Source: Flavobacterium praedii
Lineage (GTDB): Bacteria > Bacteroidota > Bacteroidia > Flavobacteriales > Flavobacteriaceae
Direction: 5' to 3'
Assembly: GCF_026810365.1 (NCBI RefSeq)
Contig: NZ_CP113948.1
Location: 510,001-574,000, forward strand
Length of the DNA: 64,000 bases
Part shown: positions 7,835 to 15,950 of the stretch, piece by piece
Layout of the letters: every line of letters begins with the position of its first letter
Position numbering within the stretch: position 1 is the stretch's first letter
Position numbers and translations under genes: made by a program
Notes under the pieces: generated by a model
Told to the model about the DNA's origin: nothing
Databases searched by the model: none
What the model saw: only the letters and a program-made list of their open reading frames with translations

Positions 7835-8467
7835 TTATAAAGTAATAAATAAGTCTTCTTGTGATTTTCTAACTTTTTTGTAATATTGGGTAGCATCTTC
7901 TTCATGACGATATCCTACAGTTGCAATAAGTGATGCATTAAGATTTAATTTGTCTAATCCTAAAATTTCGTTTACTTGTTCAGGAACAAAACCTTCCATT
8001 GGCGTCACGTCAATTTTTAATTCAGCAGCAGCGTTTAATAAATTCCCTAAGGCTAAATACGTTTGTTTTGAAGTCCACACATTTTTAACTGCTGGATCCA
8101 AAGTTGAAATTTTAGATTTCATAAAATCACCGTAACCCGCAAGTGCTTCAATAGGAGTTTCTCTTGTGATGCTCATTGAATTTAGTAATTCATTAATAGC
8201 ATCATCGCCAATATTGGTGTCATTTGCAAAAATGATCAAGTGAGAAGCATCAACAATTTGTGATTGCCCCCAAGCAGCAGGTTGTATTTGTGCTCTTAGT
8301 TCTGGGTTTTCAACAATAATTACTTTGTATGGTTGCAATCCATAAGAGGATGAACTCAAACGAATTGCTTCTTTTAGTGTATTTAAGTCTTCTGCTGAAA
8401 CTTTTTTTGTAGCATCAAATTTCTTTGTTGCATATCTCCAATTTTGATTTTCTAAAAAATTGCTCAT
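7835..8467 (-). CDS. NfsB-like FMN nitroreductase / dihydropteridine reductase family
   Basis: A 210-residue nitroreductase-family protein, a typical length. It begins with WRYATKKFDATKKVS, as NfsB-like enzymes do, and carries the FMN-contacting SSSSYGLQPYKVIIV segment and the later LGNLLNAAAELKIDVTPMEGF region. Such enzymes reduce quinones or nitro compounds with NAD(P)H in the cytoplasm; the natural substrate cannot be told from sequence. It lies 12 nt downstream of marR and 50 nt upstream of yceI, so the three genes are probably one transcript under MarR control. Confidence 0.9.
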   Translation of the reverse strand: MSNFLENQNWRYATKKFDATKKVSAEDLNTLKEAIRLSSSSYGLQPYKVIIVENPELRAQIQPAAWGQSQIVDASHLIIFANDTNIGDDAINELLNSMSITRETPIEALAGYGDFMKSKISTLDPAVKNVWTSKQTYLALGNLLNAAAELKIDVTPMEGFVPEQVNEILGLDKLNLNASLIATVGYRHEEDATQYYKKVRKSQEDLFITL

Positions 8468-8479
8468 AATATTAATTGT

Positions 8480-8935
8480 TTATTTTGTTCTGTATTTTTC
8501 TAATAAAGTATTTAATTGTTCTAATTCTTCGACGGCTAAATTTTTTGCAAATAATTCTTCGTGTTCTTTTACTTTTGGATCTAATTCGATTAATAAATCA
8601 AGTCCCTTTTGAGTAATTAACACTTCGATTTTTCTTCTATTATCAGGACAAACATTGCGGGTGACCAAATCCTTTAATAATAATTTATCCACTAGTCGTG
8701 TAGTATTACTTGTTCTAGCCAACATTCTTTCCTGAATGACACACATATTTGCAGGATCCCCTTTTTGTCCTCTTAGTATTCGTAAAACATTGTATTGTTC
8801 ACTTGAAATGTCATAAGGCTTTATGATTTCATTAAAACTTTCGGTAATAACATTTTGAGTGTACATGACATTCAAAACTACTCTTGTTGATTTGTTATAG
8901 TCAACCGTACTTTTTAATTCATCTTCAATCTTCAT
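8480..8935 (-). CDS. MarR-family transcriptional regulator (operon head)
   Basis: A 151-residue MarR-type winged-helix regulator starting at the ATG at 8935. The DNA-binding portion ISSEQYNVLRILRGQKGDPA, MLARTSNTTRLVDKLLLKD and wing NRRKIEVLITQKG is nearly identical to the copy at 6590-7051. The two differ mainly near the termini, so they are recent duplicates. Two copies of an ATTTGTA-type palindrome lie upstream, one covering the -7 element. Autorepression and repression of the downstream nitroreductase and YceI genes are likely. No conserved Cys of the OhrR type was noticed near the N-terminus, so the inducer may be a small ligand. Confidence 0.92.
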   Translation of the reverse strand: MKIEDELKSTVDYNKSTRVVLNVMYTQNVITESFNEIIKPYDISSEQYNVLRILRGQKGDPANMCVIQERMLARTSNTTRLVDKLLLKDLVTRNVCPDNRRKIEVLITQKGLDLLIELDPKVKEHEELFAKNLAVEELEQLNTLLEKYRTK

Positions 8936-8950
8936 ATTCGTACTTGTTTT

Positions 8951-8996
8951 ATTTGTTGGTACAAATGTAGTGTGTTTTATATTTGTATATACAAAT
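8951..8996 (-). promoter_or_regulatory. marR promoter with two operator palindromes
   Basis: ATTTGTATATACAAAT (8981-8996) is a perfect 16-bp palindrome. ATTTGTTGGTACAAAT (8951-8966) is an imperfect copy 30 bp closer to the gene. A minus-strand TACATTTG (-7 element, 8962-8969) overlaps the second. This is a standard repression layout. Confidence 0.7.
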
Positions 8997-9132
8997 GTTA
9001 AAGTTAATTTTTTGTTAAAAATAATAAATCGGCGGTTTTTTGTTATAATGGCTTGAACCCAATAAAATAGGGTATTTAAGTGTGAAAATAGATTAATCAG
9101 TTCTAATGGACGATAGGTTAGTTTTAATTATA

Positions 9133-9166
9133 AAAAAAGCCAAAACAGTACAGTTTCGGCTTTTTT
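9133..9166. terminator. Bidirectional intrinsic terminator
   Basis: AAAAAAGCCAAAAC and GTTTCGGCTTTTTT form a long stem with one mismatch-like pair and T runs on both strands. It ends the efflux operon (last gene 9190-9375) on the minus strand. The rest of the gap (8997-9132) shows nothing recognisable. Confidence 0.82.
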
Positions 9167-9189
9167 ATAAAATTGATGTAGCTTCTTTT

Positions 9190-9375
9190 TTAGTCTTTCA
9201 CTCCCAGTTTACCAAGAATATCATCCATCAAGCACCATTTGGTTATAGAAGATTGCAGTAAATTGGCACCCACAAAGGCCGTAAACCACAACCAATTTTG
9301 ATTGACATAGATGGATAATAGCAAACTGGCTAAGATGAAAGTTCCTGCAATACCTCGTACGATTCTATTTTTCAT
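9190..9375 (-). CDS. DUF2892 (YgaP-type) small membrane protein
   Basis: A 61-residue protein with two hydrophobic segments (about residues 8-22 and 27-42) and a cytoplasmic tail WCLMDDILGKLGV carrying one Cys, the usual DUF2892 form. In other bacteria this domain often accompanies rhodanese or sulfur genes. Here it closes the RND efflux operon, 21 nt after the PII-like gene. A second DUF2892 protein heads the thiol operon at 39524. A role is not established. Confidence 0.78.
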   Translation of the reverse strand: MKNRIVRGIAGTFILASLLLSIYVNQNWLWFTAFVGANLLQSSITKWCLMDDILGKLGVKD

Positions 9376-9396
9376 TTTTCTAATTTTAAATTTTGA

Positions 9397-9702
9397 CTAG
9401 TTTGTTTTTTCAATGTTTAATACTGCCACATGAATTGTAGATTTGGACTCTTGAATTGTATTGAATTCTTTTACAAATTGACAAAATACGTCTAATTTTT
9501 CGGTAGCTATAAAAACGTGAAAAAGTACCGATTGAGTTTCATTCATTTCACTTCCAAACCAATTGGTGTCAACAGCTTCTTCCGAACTATTCTTGAATCC
9601 TTTTACATCTTGATACGAAAAAGACTGTACTCCAGATTTTTTAAGTAATTGCTTGATGTCTTTTTCAAATTCTTTTACTGCGGTTATAAGTAGTAGTTTC
9701 AT
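9397..9702 (-). CDS. PII-like small alpha/beta protein associated with the RND pump
   Basis: A 101-residue soluble protein starting MKLLLITAVKEFEKDIKQLL. The pattern beta strand, helix, long middle loop, strand (SVLFHVFIA), helix, strand (STIHVAVLNIE) fits the ferredoxin-like fold of PII signalling and related proteins. No nucleotide-binding T-loop motif could be confirmed. It lies 56 nt downstream of the RND permease in the same operon, the spacer holding a palindromic repeat. It may act as a regulator of the pump, or be a stand-alone stress protein; this is inference from position. Confidence 0.55.
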   Translation of the reverse strand: MKLLLITAVKEFEKDIKQLLKKSGVQSFSYQDVKGFKNSSEEAVDTNWFGSEMNETQSVLFHVFIATEKLDVFCQFVKEFNTIQESKSTIHVAVLNIEKTN

Positions 9703-9711
9703 AAAATATAA

Positions 9712-9740
9712 GCCCCACCTGACCTCCCCAGTGGGGAGGA
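9712..9740. repeat. GC-rich palindromic intergenic repeat
   Basis: The core CCTCCCCAGTGGGGAGG is a near-perfect palindrome with a flanking GCCCCACC. It lies 10 nt before the start of the PII-like gene at 9702. Confidence 0.65.
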
Positions 9741-9758
9741 AATTGGAGTCGTTAAAAG

Positions 9759-12700
9759 TTAGACATTATTTTGTTTTGAGGTTTCTGACTCCCCTCCCTC
9801 GGAGGGGTTGGGGGAGGCTTCCCATTTTTTTCTCTCAGTGATGTAATAAATCAAAGGCACAACCAGCAATGTCAATACTGTCGAAACGATGGCTCCAAAT
9901 ACTAATGAAATCGCCAAACCTTGAAAGATTGGGTCAAACAAAATAATGGAAGCTCCAATAACTACGGCACCTGTGGTCAATAAAATAGGAGTAGTACGTA
10001 CCGCTCCAGCCTCAATAATAGCTTGTTTCAAGGGCACACCTTCGTTCAGTCGGATTTCGATAAAATCGATAAGCAACACCGAGTTCCTCACCATTACTCC
10101 AGCCAATGCAATCATTCCGATAAAAGAGGTTGCGGTGAAATAAGCATTCAGCAACCAGTGGCCAAACACAATTCCAATTAGCGAAAGCGGAATGGCCAAC
10201 ATCATCACCATAGGCGTTTTGAAGTTTTGGAACCAGCCCACAATCAGCATATAAATAATCACGATAACCACCATGAATGCCACACCCAAATCACGGAATA
10301 CTTCCAAGGTAATTTGCCATTCGCCATCCCATTTTACGGTAAAATCACTTTCGTCTGTAGGTTGTTCCATATAAAGTTCGTTGACTTTATACCCTTTTGG
10401 CAATTGCATTTTGGCTAGTTTTTCATTCATTCCCAAAATAGCATATACGGGACTTTCTAATGCTCCAGCCATATCCGCGGTTACATAAACCACGCGTTTT
10501 TGGTCTTTTCGATAAATGGTTTTTTGCAAAGTGTCCATTTCTACTTTTACCAAATCACTCACTGGAATCATATTTCCTTGACTTCCTTTGATTTTTAGAT
10601 TCTCAATGTCTTGTAAACTCGTTTTGTCTTTGTCGTCAAGCGAAAGAACAATCCCCACATTATCATTGGAATTTTCATCATACAAATTCGAAACCGGATA
10701 TTCTTTCAATAAATACGTGAGGTTGCCGACCACTTGTTGCGGTGCAATACCATTTAGCATCGCTTTTTCTTTGTCTATTTTCAGTTTGTATTCCGTTTGA
10801 TTGTCCTCAACTATCCAGTCAACATCCACAATATCAGTAGTTTTTTCAAGAATTGATTTTACTTGATGTGCTACTTTTATTTGATCTTTATAATTAGGCC
10901 CATAAATTTCGGCCACCAAAGTCGATAAAACAGGTGGTCCTGGCGGAACTTCAATGATTTTTACATTGGCTCCATATTTCTTGGCAATTTTTTGAATCTC
11001 AGGACGCATTTCTCTTGCAATAGCGTGACTTTGTAAATCACGGTCTTCTTTGTGCAATAAATTCACCTGTATGTCGGCCATATTGCTGCCACCGCGTAAA
11101 TCATAATGGCGCACCAAGCCGTTGAACGTAATCGGTGCCGATGTACCAATATAATTTTGATAATCTACTACTTCCGGTTTTGTCGAAAGATATTGTGCAA
11201 TTTCTTTGGTAACTGCAGCTGTGCGTTCCAGCGTAGTTCCTTCGGGCATATCAATCACCACTTGAAACTCGTTTTTATTATCGAATGGCAACATTTTTAC
11301 GACCACCGACTTGGTAAAAAACATGAAAATAGAGCCGAATAACAACACCACTGTTACGGCTACCAGAATGCGTCTTTTGGCACTGCTTTCCAAGAAAGGA
11401 CGTTCCAGTTTGCTGTAGATTTTATACACCCAGCTGGTTTCAATTCCTTCAGATTCTTTGTGTTGTTGTTCTTCTTTTTCTTGCAATAAATGATACCCCA
11501 AATAAGGCGTAACTGTCAAGGCTACAAACAATGATAACAACATCGCAATCGAAGCTCCAATTGGCATCGGACTCATATATGGCCCCATCATTCCAGACAC
11601 AAACGCCATAGGAAGTATTGCTGCAATTACAGTAAATGTTGCCAAAATCGTTGGATTTCCTACCTCATTGATCGCATAAATTGCCGCTTGTTTGAATGGC
11701 AGTCGTTTCATTTTGAAATGGCGGTGCATATTCTCGGCAATAATAATACTGTCATCGACCACAATTCCCACCACAAATACCAAGGCAAAAAGCGTGATTC
11801 TATTCAGCGTGTAGCCCAATAAGTAATAGGCAAACAACGTCAGCGCAAACGTCAAGGGAACCGAGAAGAAAACCACCAATCCACCGCGCCAGCCCATAGC
11901 AAGCATCACCAAAATGGTCACGGCAATAATTGCAATTCCTAAGTGCATCAACAATTCACCCACTTTGTCCGAAGCCGTTTCCCCATAGTTACGGGTTACT
12001 TCTACATGTACATCGTTTGGAATTAAACTCTTTTTTAGTTGCTCTACTTTGTCAATGATTTTTGCCGATATTTTCATCGCATCCGCACCTTTCACTTTCC
12101 CAACAGAGATCGTCACGGCAGGATATTCGGATTTTGCGGTTTTGAATTTTTCGTTGGCTTTGCCATATCCAAATGACACATAACTTCTGGCTGTTGAGGG
12201 GCCATCTTGCACTTTGGCAACTTGTTTCAAATAGACAGGCAGGTTTTTATTCACACCCACCACCAAGTTTTCCACATCTTCGGCATTCGATAAAAATTGT
12301 CCCGTGGTAACCAAATATTCTTTGTCCGCATTGACAAAACTACCCGATTGTGAACTGCCATTATTCGCCTGAATCATTTGCATAACGCCCAAAGCATCCA
12401 CGCCATTTTCGGCCATTTTATCTTTGTCCAAAATCACTTTCAGTTCGCGATTGTTTCCGCCAATTTCCTTGGTAATGGCCACATCTTTTACTTTTTCAAT
12501 TTCCGAAGTCACTTCTTCAGCAAGTTGACGCAATTGGTAACCGTCTTGTTTTTCGCTCCAAAGCGTGATGCCTAACATCGGCACATCATCAATCGAGCGG
12601 GTTTTTACCATTGGTTTGTATACGCCTTGCGGAAACATATCTTCGTGTTTCGCCAATTCGTCATATAATTTTACATACGAACGCTCCACATCCTGACCCA

Positions 12701-13004
12701 CAAAAAACTGTACAATCAACATCGCTTGACCGTTCATGGCCATACTGTGCACGTGTTCGACCCCTTTGATATTCGAGATTACTTTCTCCAAAGGCTTGAT
12801 CACACGACTTTCTACTTCGGCGGGATTAGCACCGGGATAACCTACCATTACGTCGGCCATCGGAACATTTATTTGTGGTTCTTCCTCCCTTGGGATTAGA
12901 AACGAGCTGTACACTCCTATAATCATCAAAGCGACCATCAACAGTATCGTTAACTTCGAATTGATGAAAAAATGGGCTATTTTACCTGAAATTCCTTCTT
13001 GCAT
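9759..13004 (-). CDS. RND-family inner-membrane efflux permease (AcrB/HAE type)
   Basis: A 1081-residue proton-driven efflux permease of standard RND size. It has a first membrane helix near residues 12-32, two large periplasmic loops and two sets of membrane helices. The region GIVVDDSIIIAENMHRHF near residue 415 carries the paired Asp of the proton relay. It forms a tripartite pump with the fusion protein (13119) and TolC-like channel (14280) in the same operon. The cargo is unknown. The last residues (SPNPSEGGES) are encoded by a GC-rich palindromic repeat that runs into the reading frame, so the natural C-terminus has been altered. Confidence 0.95.
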   Translation of the reverse strand: MQEGISGKIAHFFINSKLTILLMVALMIIGVYSSFLIPREEEPQINVPMADVMVGYPGANPAEVESRVIKPLEKVISNIKGVEHVHSMAMNGQAMLIVQFFVGQDVERSYVKLYDELAKHEDMFPQGVYKPMVKTRSIDDVPMLGITLWSEKQDGYQLRQLAEEVTSEIEKVKDVAITKEIGGNNRELKVILDKDKMAENGVDALGVMQMIQANNGSSQSGSFVNADKEYLVTTGQFLSNAEDVENLVVGVNKNLPVYLKQVAKVQDGPSTARSYVSFGYGKANEKFKTAKSEYPAVTISVGKVKGADAMKISAKIIDKVEQLKKSLIPNDVHVEVTRNYGETASDKVGELLMHLGIAIIAVTILVMLAMGWRGGLVVFFSVPLTFALTLFAYYLLGYTLNRITLFALVFVVGIVVDDSIIIAENMHRHFKMKRLPFKQAAIYAINEVGNPTILATFTVIAAILPMAFVSGMMGPYMSPMPIGASIAMLLSLFVALTVTPYLGYHLLQEKEEQQHKESEGIETSWVYKIYSKLERPFLESSAKRRILVAVTVVLLFGSIFMFFTKSVVVKMLPFDNKNEFQVVIDMPEGTTLERTAAVTKEIAQYLSTKPEVVDYQNYIGTSAPITFNGLVRHYDLRGGSNMADIQVNLLHKEDRDLQSHAIAREMRPEIQKIAKKYGANVKIIEVPPGPPVLSTLVAEIYGPNYKDQIKVAHQVKSILEKTTDIVDVDWIVEDNQTEYKLKIDKEKAMLNGIAPQQVVGNLTYLLKEYPVSNLYDENSNDNVGIVLSLDDKDKTSLQDIENLKIKGSQGNMIPVSDLVKVEMDTLQKTIYRKDQKRVVYVTADMAGALESPVYAILGMNEKLAKMQLPKGYKVNELYMEQPTDESDFTVKWDGEWQITLEVFRDLGVAFMVVIVIIYMLIVGWFQNFKTPMVMMLAIPLSLIGIVFGHWLLNAYFTATSFIGMIALAGVMVRNSVLLIDFIEIRLNEGVPLKQAIIEAGAVRTTPILLTTGAVVIGASIILFDPIFQGLAISLVFGAIVSTVLTLLVVPLIYYITERKKWEASPNPSEGGESETSKQNNV
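9788..9819. repeat. Palindromic repeat inside the 3' end of the RND permease gene
   Basis: ACTCCCCTCCCTCGGAGGGG followed by TTGGGGGAGGCT. It is translated as part of the permease tail (SPNPSEGGES) and belongs to the same C/G-run repeat class found between genes elsewhere in the window. Confidence 0.7.
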
Positions 13005-13019
13005 AATATTTTTTGTTTT

Positions 13020-13045
13020 GCCCCCTAACCCCCAAAGGGGGAATT
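13020..13045. repeat. GC-rich palindromic repeat upstream of the RND permease
   Basis: GCCCCCTAACCCCC-AAA-GGGGG lies 16 nt before the permease ATG at 13004, in the spacer after the fusion-protein gene. Confidence 0.65.
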
Positions 13046-13090
13046 ATTAGTGGATGTTATTACAAAATTTTATTTTTTTACGTCTATTCT

Positions 13091-13121
13091 CCTCCCCTTG
13101 GGGGAGGTTGGGAGGGGCTTA
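13091..13121. repeat. GC-rich palindromic repeat at the stop codon of the fusion-protein gene
   Basis: CCTCCCC-TTG-GGGGAGG followed by TTGGGAGGGGC. On the minus strand the stop TAA of the gene at 13119 leads directly into this repeat. Confidence 0.65.
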
Positions 13122-14210
13122 CTGAATACTTACCAAAGCTCCGTTATACAATTTCCCGTCAGCCGAAACAATATATTGCTCATTTGCCGATAATCCAGAC
13201 AAAACTTCTACTTGATTACCAAAGTTTTTACCAATACGCAACCATCTTAATATGGCTATATTTCCAGTTCCAATAGTATAAATTCCAGTTAACTGTCCTT
13301 GTTGTACCAAAGCACTTTCGGGAACCAAAACTTTTTCGTTTGTTTTTGTTGGCATGGTATTGGCAACAGGAAACTGAACGTTTACGAACATTCCAGATAA
13401 AACAGTATTATTAGTTTTGTCCAAATTGATTTTTACCAAATATTGCCCACCCGTATTTTTTGCTGATAGACTCACTTCGCTTACTTTTCCGGTTAAGCTT
13501 TCGTTAGACGATTTTACCAGTACTTTTACAGCCATTCCCTTTTTGATAGCAGTAATGTCACTTTCAGAAACCATAGCCGTTACTTGTAATCTCGATGCTC
13601 CTTCGATACTTACCAATGGCATTCCCGGATTGGCCATGTCTCCTTCTTTTACAAAAGTATTGGTCACCATACCCGCAAACGGAGCTGTGATATTAGAGTA
13701 GGAGAATTGCGCTATCACTTCGTTACGCATTTGTTTGGCGCCTTCCAGACCTGCTTTTGCCATTTCATAACGAGCCGTCATATCATCCAACTCTTTTTGG
13801 GAAGCGCTTTGTTGTTTGAATAAATTCACAAATCGATCGTAATCTTTTTTGGCATTGTTATAGCCAGCTGTTGCTTGTAGAATACTCGCGTCCACTTGCG
13901 CTTTTTTGGCTTGCAAATCGGTGTTGTTGATGCTGACTAATAATTGTCCCGCACTTACTTTTTGACCCACTTGCACGTGGATTTTGGTTACATACCCCAT
14001 CATTCTAGTGCTTAAATTTGCGGAGTTTTCGGCTTCAATTTTACCGCTTGCTGTTACAAATTGTCCATTGTTGTTTTCAGACGCGCCACTTACTTTTACC
14101 GCAATGGCAGCTTCTTTAATTACAGCTTCTTTCTTTTCTCCATTACAGGAGGAAAGCAGTAAAACGAATAGAGATGTGATTATAGCTGATTTGAATAAGT
14201 TGTTCTTCAT
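13119..14210 (-). CDS. RND periplasmic adaptor (HlyD/AcrA family) lipoprotein
   Basis: A membrane fusion protein linking the RND pump to the outer-membrane channel. The ATG at 14210 gives 363 residues with a lipobox LLLSSC; the in-frame start at 14264 adds 18 residues ahead of the signal. Domains in order: lipoyl half (MMGYVTKIHVQVGQKVSAGQ), helical hairpin (about residues 95-160), second lipoyl half (SNITAPFAGMVTNTFVKEGD), beta barrel and membrane-proximal domain. It lies between the TolC gene (69 nt upstream) and the permease (114 nt downstream), in the order tolC-hlyD-acrB. The spacer on the permease side carries two palindromic repeats. Confidence 0.93.
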   Translation of the reverse strand: MKNNLFKSAIITSLFVLLLSSCNGEKKEAVIKEAAIAVKVSGASENNNGQFVTASGKIEAENSANLSTRMMGYVTKIHVQVGQKVSAGQLLVSINNTDLQAKKAQVDASILQATAGYNNAKKDYDRFVNLFKQQSASQKELDDMTARYEMAKAGLEGAKQMRNEVIAQFSYSNITAPFAGMVTNTFVKEGDMANPGMPLVSIEGASRLQVTAMVSESDITAIKKGMAVKVLVKSSNESLTGKVSEVSLSAKNTGGQYLVKINLDKTNNTVLSGMFVNVQFPVANTMPTKTNEKVLVPESALVQQGQLTGIYTIGTGNIAILRWLRIGKNFGNQVEVLSGLSANEQYIVSADGKLYNGALVSIQ

Positions 14211-14279
14211 TGTATATTTTTTATAATTGATATTAAAATTGAAATTGATTTTTGCTATTGCCATTGAAATTGAACTTTT

Positions 14280-15590
14280 TTATTTTGTCAAAAACTGCAA
14301 GTATTCCTGTGTGTAATTGTATTCAAAAACAGCTTGTAAATATTCCAGTTCTTTTTGGTACATCTGTGTTTCTGTCAGCAATAAATCCGTAGTTTTTTCT
14401 AGCCCTTGCGTAAAACGATTGCTTCTTATTCTATACGATTCTTTGGATTGTTCCAAAGCCAGTTTTTCTAAATTCACTTTGTTTTCGGCATCTCTGAGTT
14501 GTCTGTTGGCTTTGCTCAATTCCATTTGGCTTTGGGCTTTGTATTGTTGGGTCTCTATTTCCGATTTTTGAAAATCAGCTTTGGCTTTCTCCATTTTACC
14601 AATCGATTTATACCCGTCAAAAGCATTCCAGGATAATTGTGCTCCCACAACATATCCATTCGAATTAGATCCGAAAAGTTGCTGTGCATACATTTCGTAA
14701 CTTCCAAAAGCGTTCAGTCTTGGCAAGAAATTCATTTTACTGGATTGGTACATTTTGCCATAGGATTCGGTTGTTTTGTTCATCGCCTGAATGTCTTTTC
14801 GATTATCGGATAGTGAAGTGTTGAAAGCATCAATTATGATGACATTATCCAATTCTTCGATTGGTTTGTATACTTTGTTGGCGGTACCTTCATCTAATAA
14901 GAAAGCCAAATAATCCGAAGCGTTTTGCACGTTACTTTTGGCGTATTGCAATTGATTTTGGACTTCATTGACACGTACTTGCATCGATAACAAATCGGTT
15001 TTTTGCAAAATTCCCTGATTGAAATAATTTTGAATCAATTTCAAATTGGCTTCTGCCGTGGCATTTGCTTTTTCAATCACTTTAACGGCTTTGTAACTCA
15101 TTTGCAACTGCATAAAAGCTTTGTTAATCTCCAGTTCCAAGTATTCTTTGGTTCTTTCAGTTTGCAATTGATAGGCATCCATTTTGGATTTGGCTGCTTG
15201 TCGTCCATACAATCCATCAACATTGATAAGCGGTTGTAAAATATCAATCCTAGTTGCAAAATTTTGAGTTTGTGACGGATTGTTCAGTTTTGCGGGATCA
15301 AAGTCGGATGGTGTTAAAATCCCCTGATTCAATTTGGATCCAAAAGCCATCAGCGGATTGGTCGTTGCCATCGAAGTATGTGAAGCAGAAATATTCGGCA
15401 AGAACAACGAATTTGATTGGTGATAATCAGCCTGAGCCGATTTGAAATCTTGGTTCGCCATTTTGATTTGCAAATTTTTGTCAACTGCTTTTGCCCAAAT
15501 CTCTTTTTTAGAAATGGCTATTGTATCTTGACTATATCCAAAATGGGTGATTGAAAAAATTCCCAGTAGTATAAAATTGATTTTTCTCAT
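14280..15590 (-). CDS. TolC-family outer-membrane efflux channel
   Basis: A 436-residue TolC-type protein with a signal peptide ending near HFGYSQ and the two long coiled-coil repeats of the family. The repeats are seen in the paired segments ending LKLIQNYFNQGILQKTDLL and SYRIRSNRFTQGLEKTTDLL. It forms the trimeric outer-membrane and periplasmic tunnel of the tripartite pump. It is the first gene of the five-gene operon that ends at 9190. Its promoter carries the Crp/Fnr-type site described at 15615-15658. Confidence 0.94.
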   Translation of the reverse strand: MRKINFILLGIFSITHFGYSQDTIAISKKEIWAKAVDKNLQIKMANQDFKSAQADYHQSNSLFLPNISASHTSMATTNPLMAFGSKLNQGILTPSDFDPAKLNNPSQTQNFATRIDILQPLINVDGLYGRQAAKSKMDAYQLQTERTKEYLELEINKAFMQLQMSYKAVKVIEKANATAEANLKLIQNYFNQGILQKTDLLSMQVRVNEVQNQLQYAKSNVQNASDYLAFLLDEGTANKVYKPIEELDNVIIIDAFNTSLSDNRKDIQAMNKTTESYGKMYQSSKMNFLPRLNAFGSYEMYAQQLFGSNSNGYVVGAQLSWNAFDGYKSIGKMEKAKADFQKSEIETQQYKAQSQMELSKANRQLRDAENKVNLEKLALEQSKESYRIRSNRFTQGLEKTTDLLLTETQMYQKELEYLQAVFEYNYTQEYLQFLTK

Positions 15591-15614
15591 AATTGATTTT
15601 TCTTAATTATGGAG

Positions 15615-15658
15615 CAAATATAGAAGGATGAAAAACCGTGGTCAGTAACAATTGTCAC
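15615..15658 (-). promoter_or_regulatory. Efflux operon promoter with class II Crp/Fnr-type site
   Basis: A minus-strand -7 element TATATTTG (15615-15622) has no TTTG at the -33 position. Instead GTGACAATTGTTAC (15645-15658) is centred 36.5 nt upstream of the final G. The same spacing occurs at three other promoters (41560, 42425, 46639). The remainder of the 360-nt gap up to 15950 is AT-rich and shows no further clear signal; a weak TATATTTA lies at 15898-15905 ahead of the plus-strand kinase. Confidence 0.7.
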
Positions 15659-15950
15659 AGAGGATTTTTGAAAAGAGTAAAAGGATAGATGTTGTTTTGT
15701 TTTTATTGAAGTTTGTGTTTTATAATTTGTCAAAAATCCCTATTATCAATAAATTATATTTTTGAACATAATTTATGGAATGTAAATAATTGTAAACAAA
15801 AACTTAAAAAATAATGTTAGATGACGTTATTTTTTATTAAATAGTTGTAGTTTTTGTTCTTTTTACAAAAGAAATTTTTTTTTCTAAAAGACAATGTTAT
15901 ATTTATGATCTCAATAGAGCTCTAATGGTGTAATTACTTAATTTTTACCA

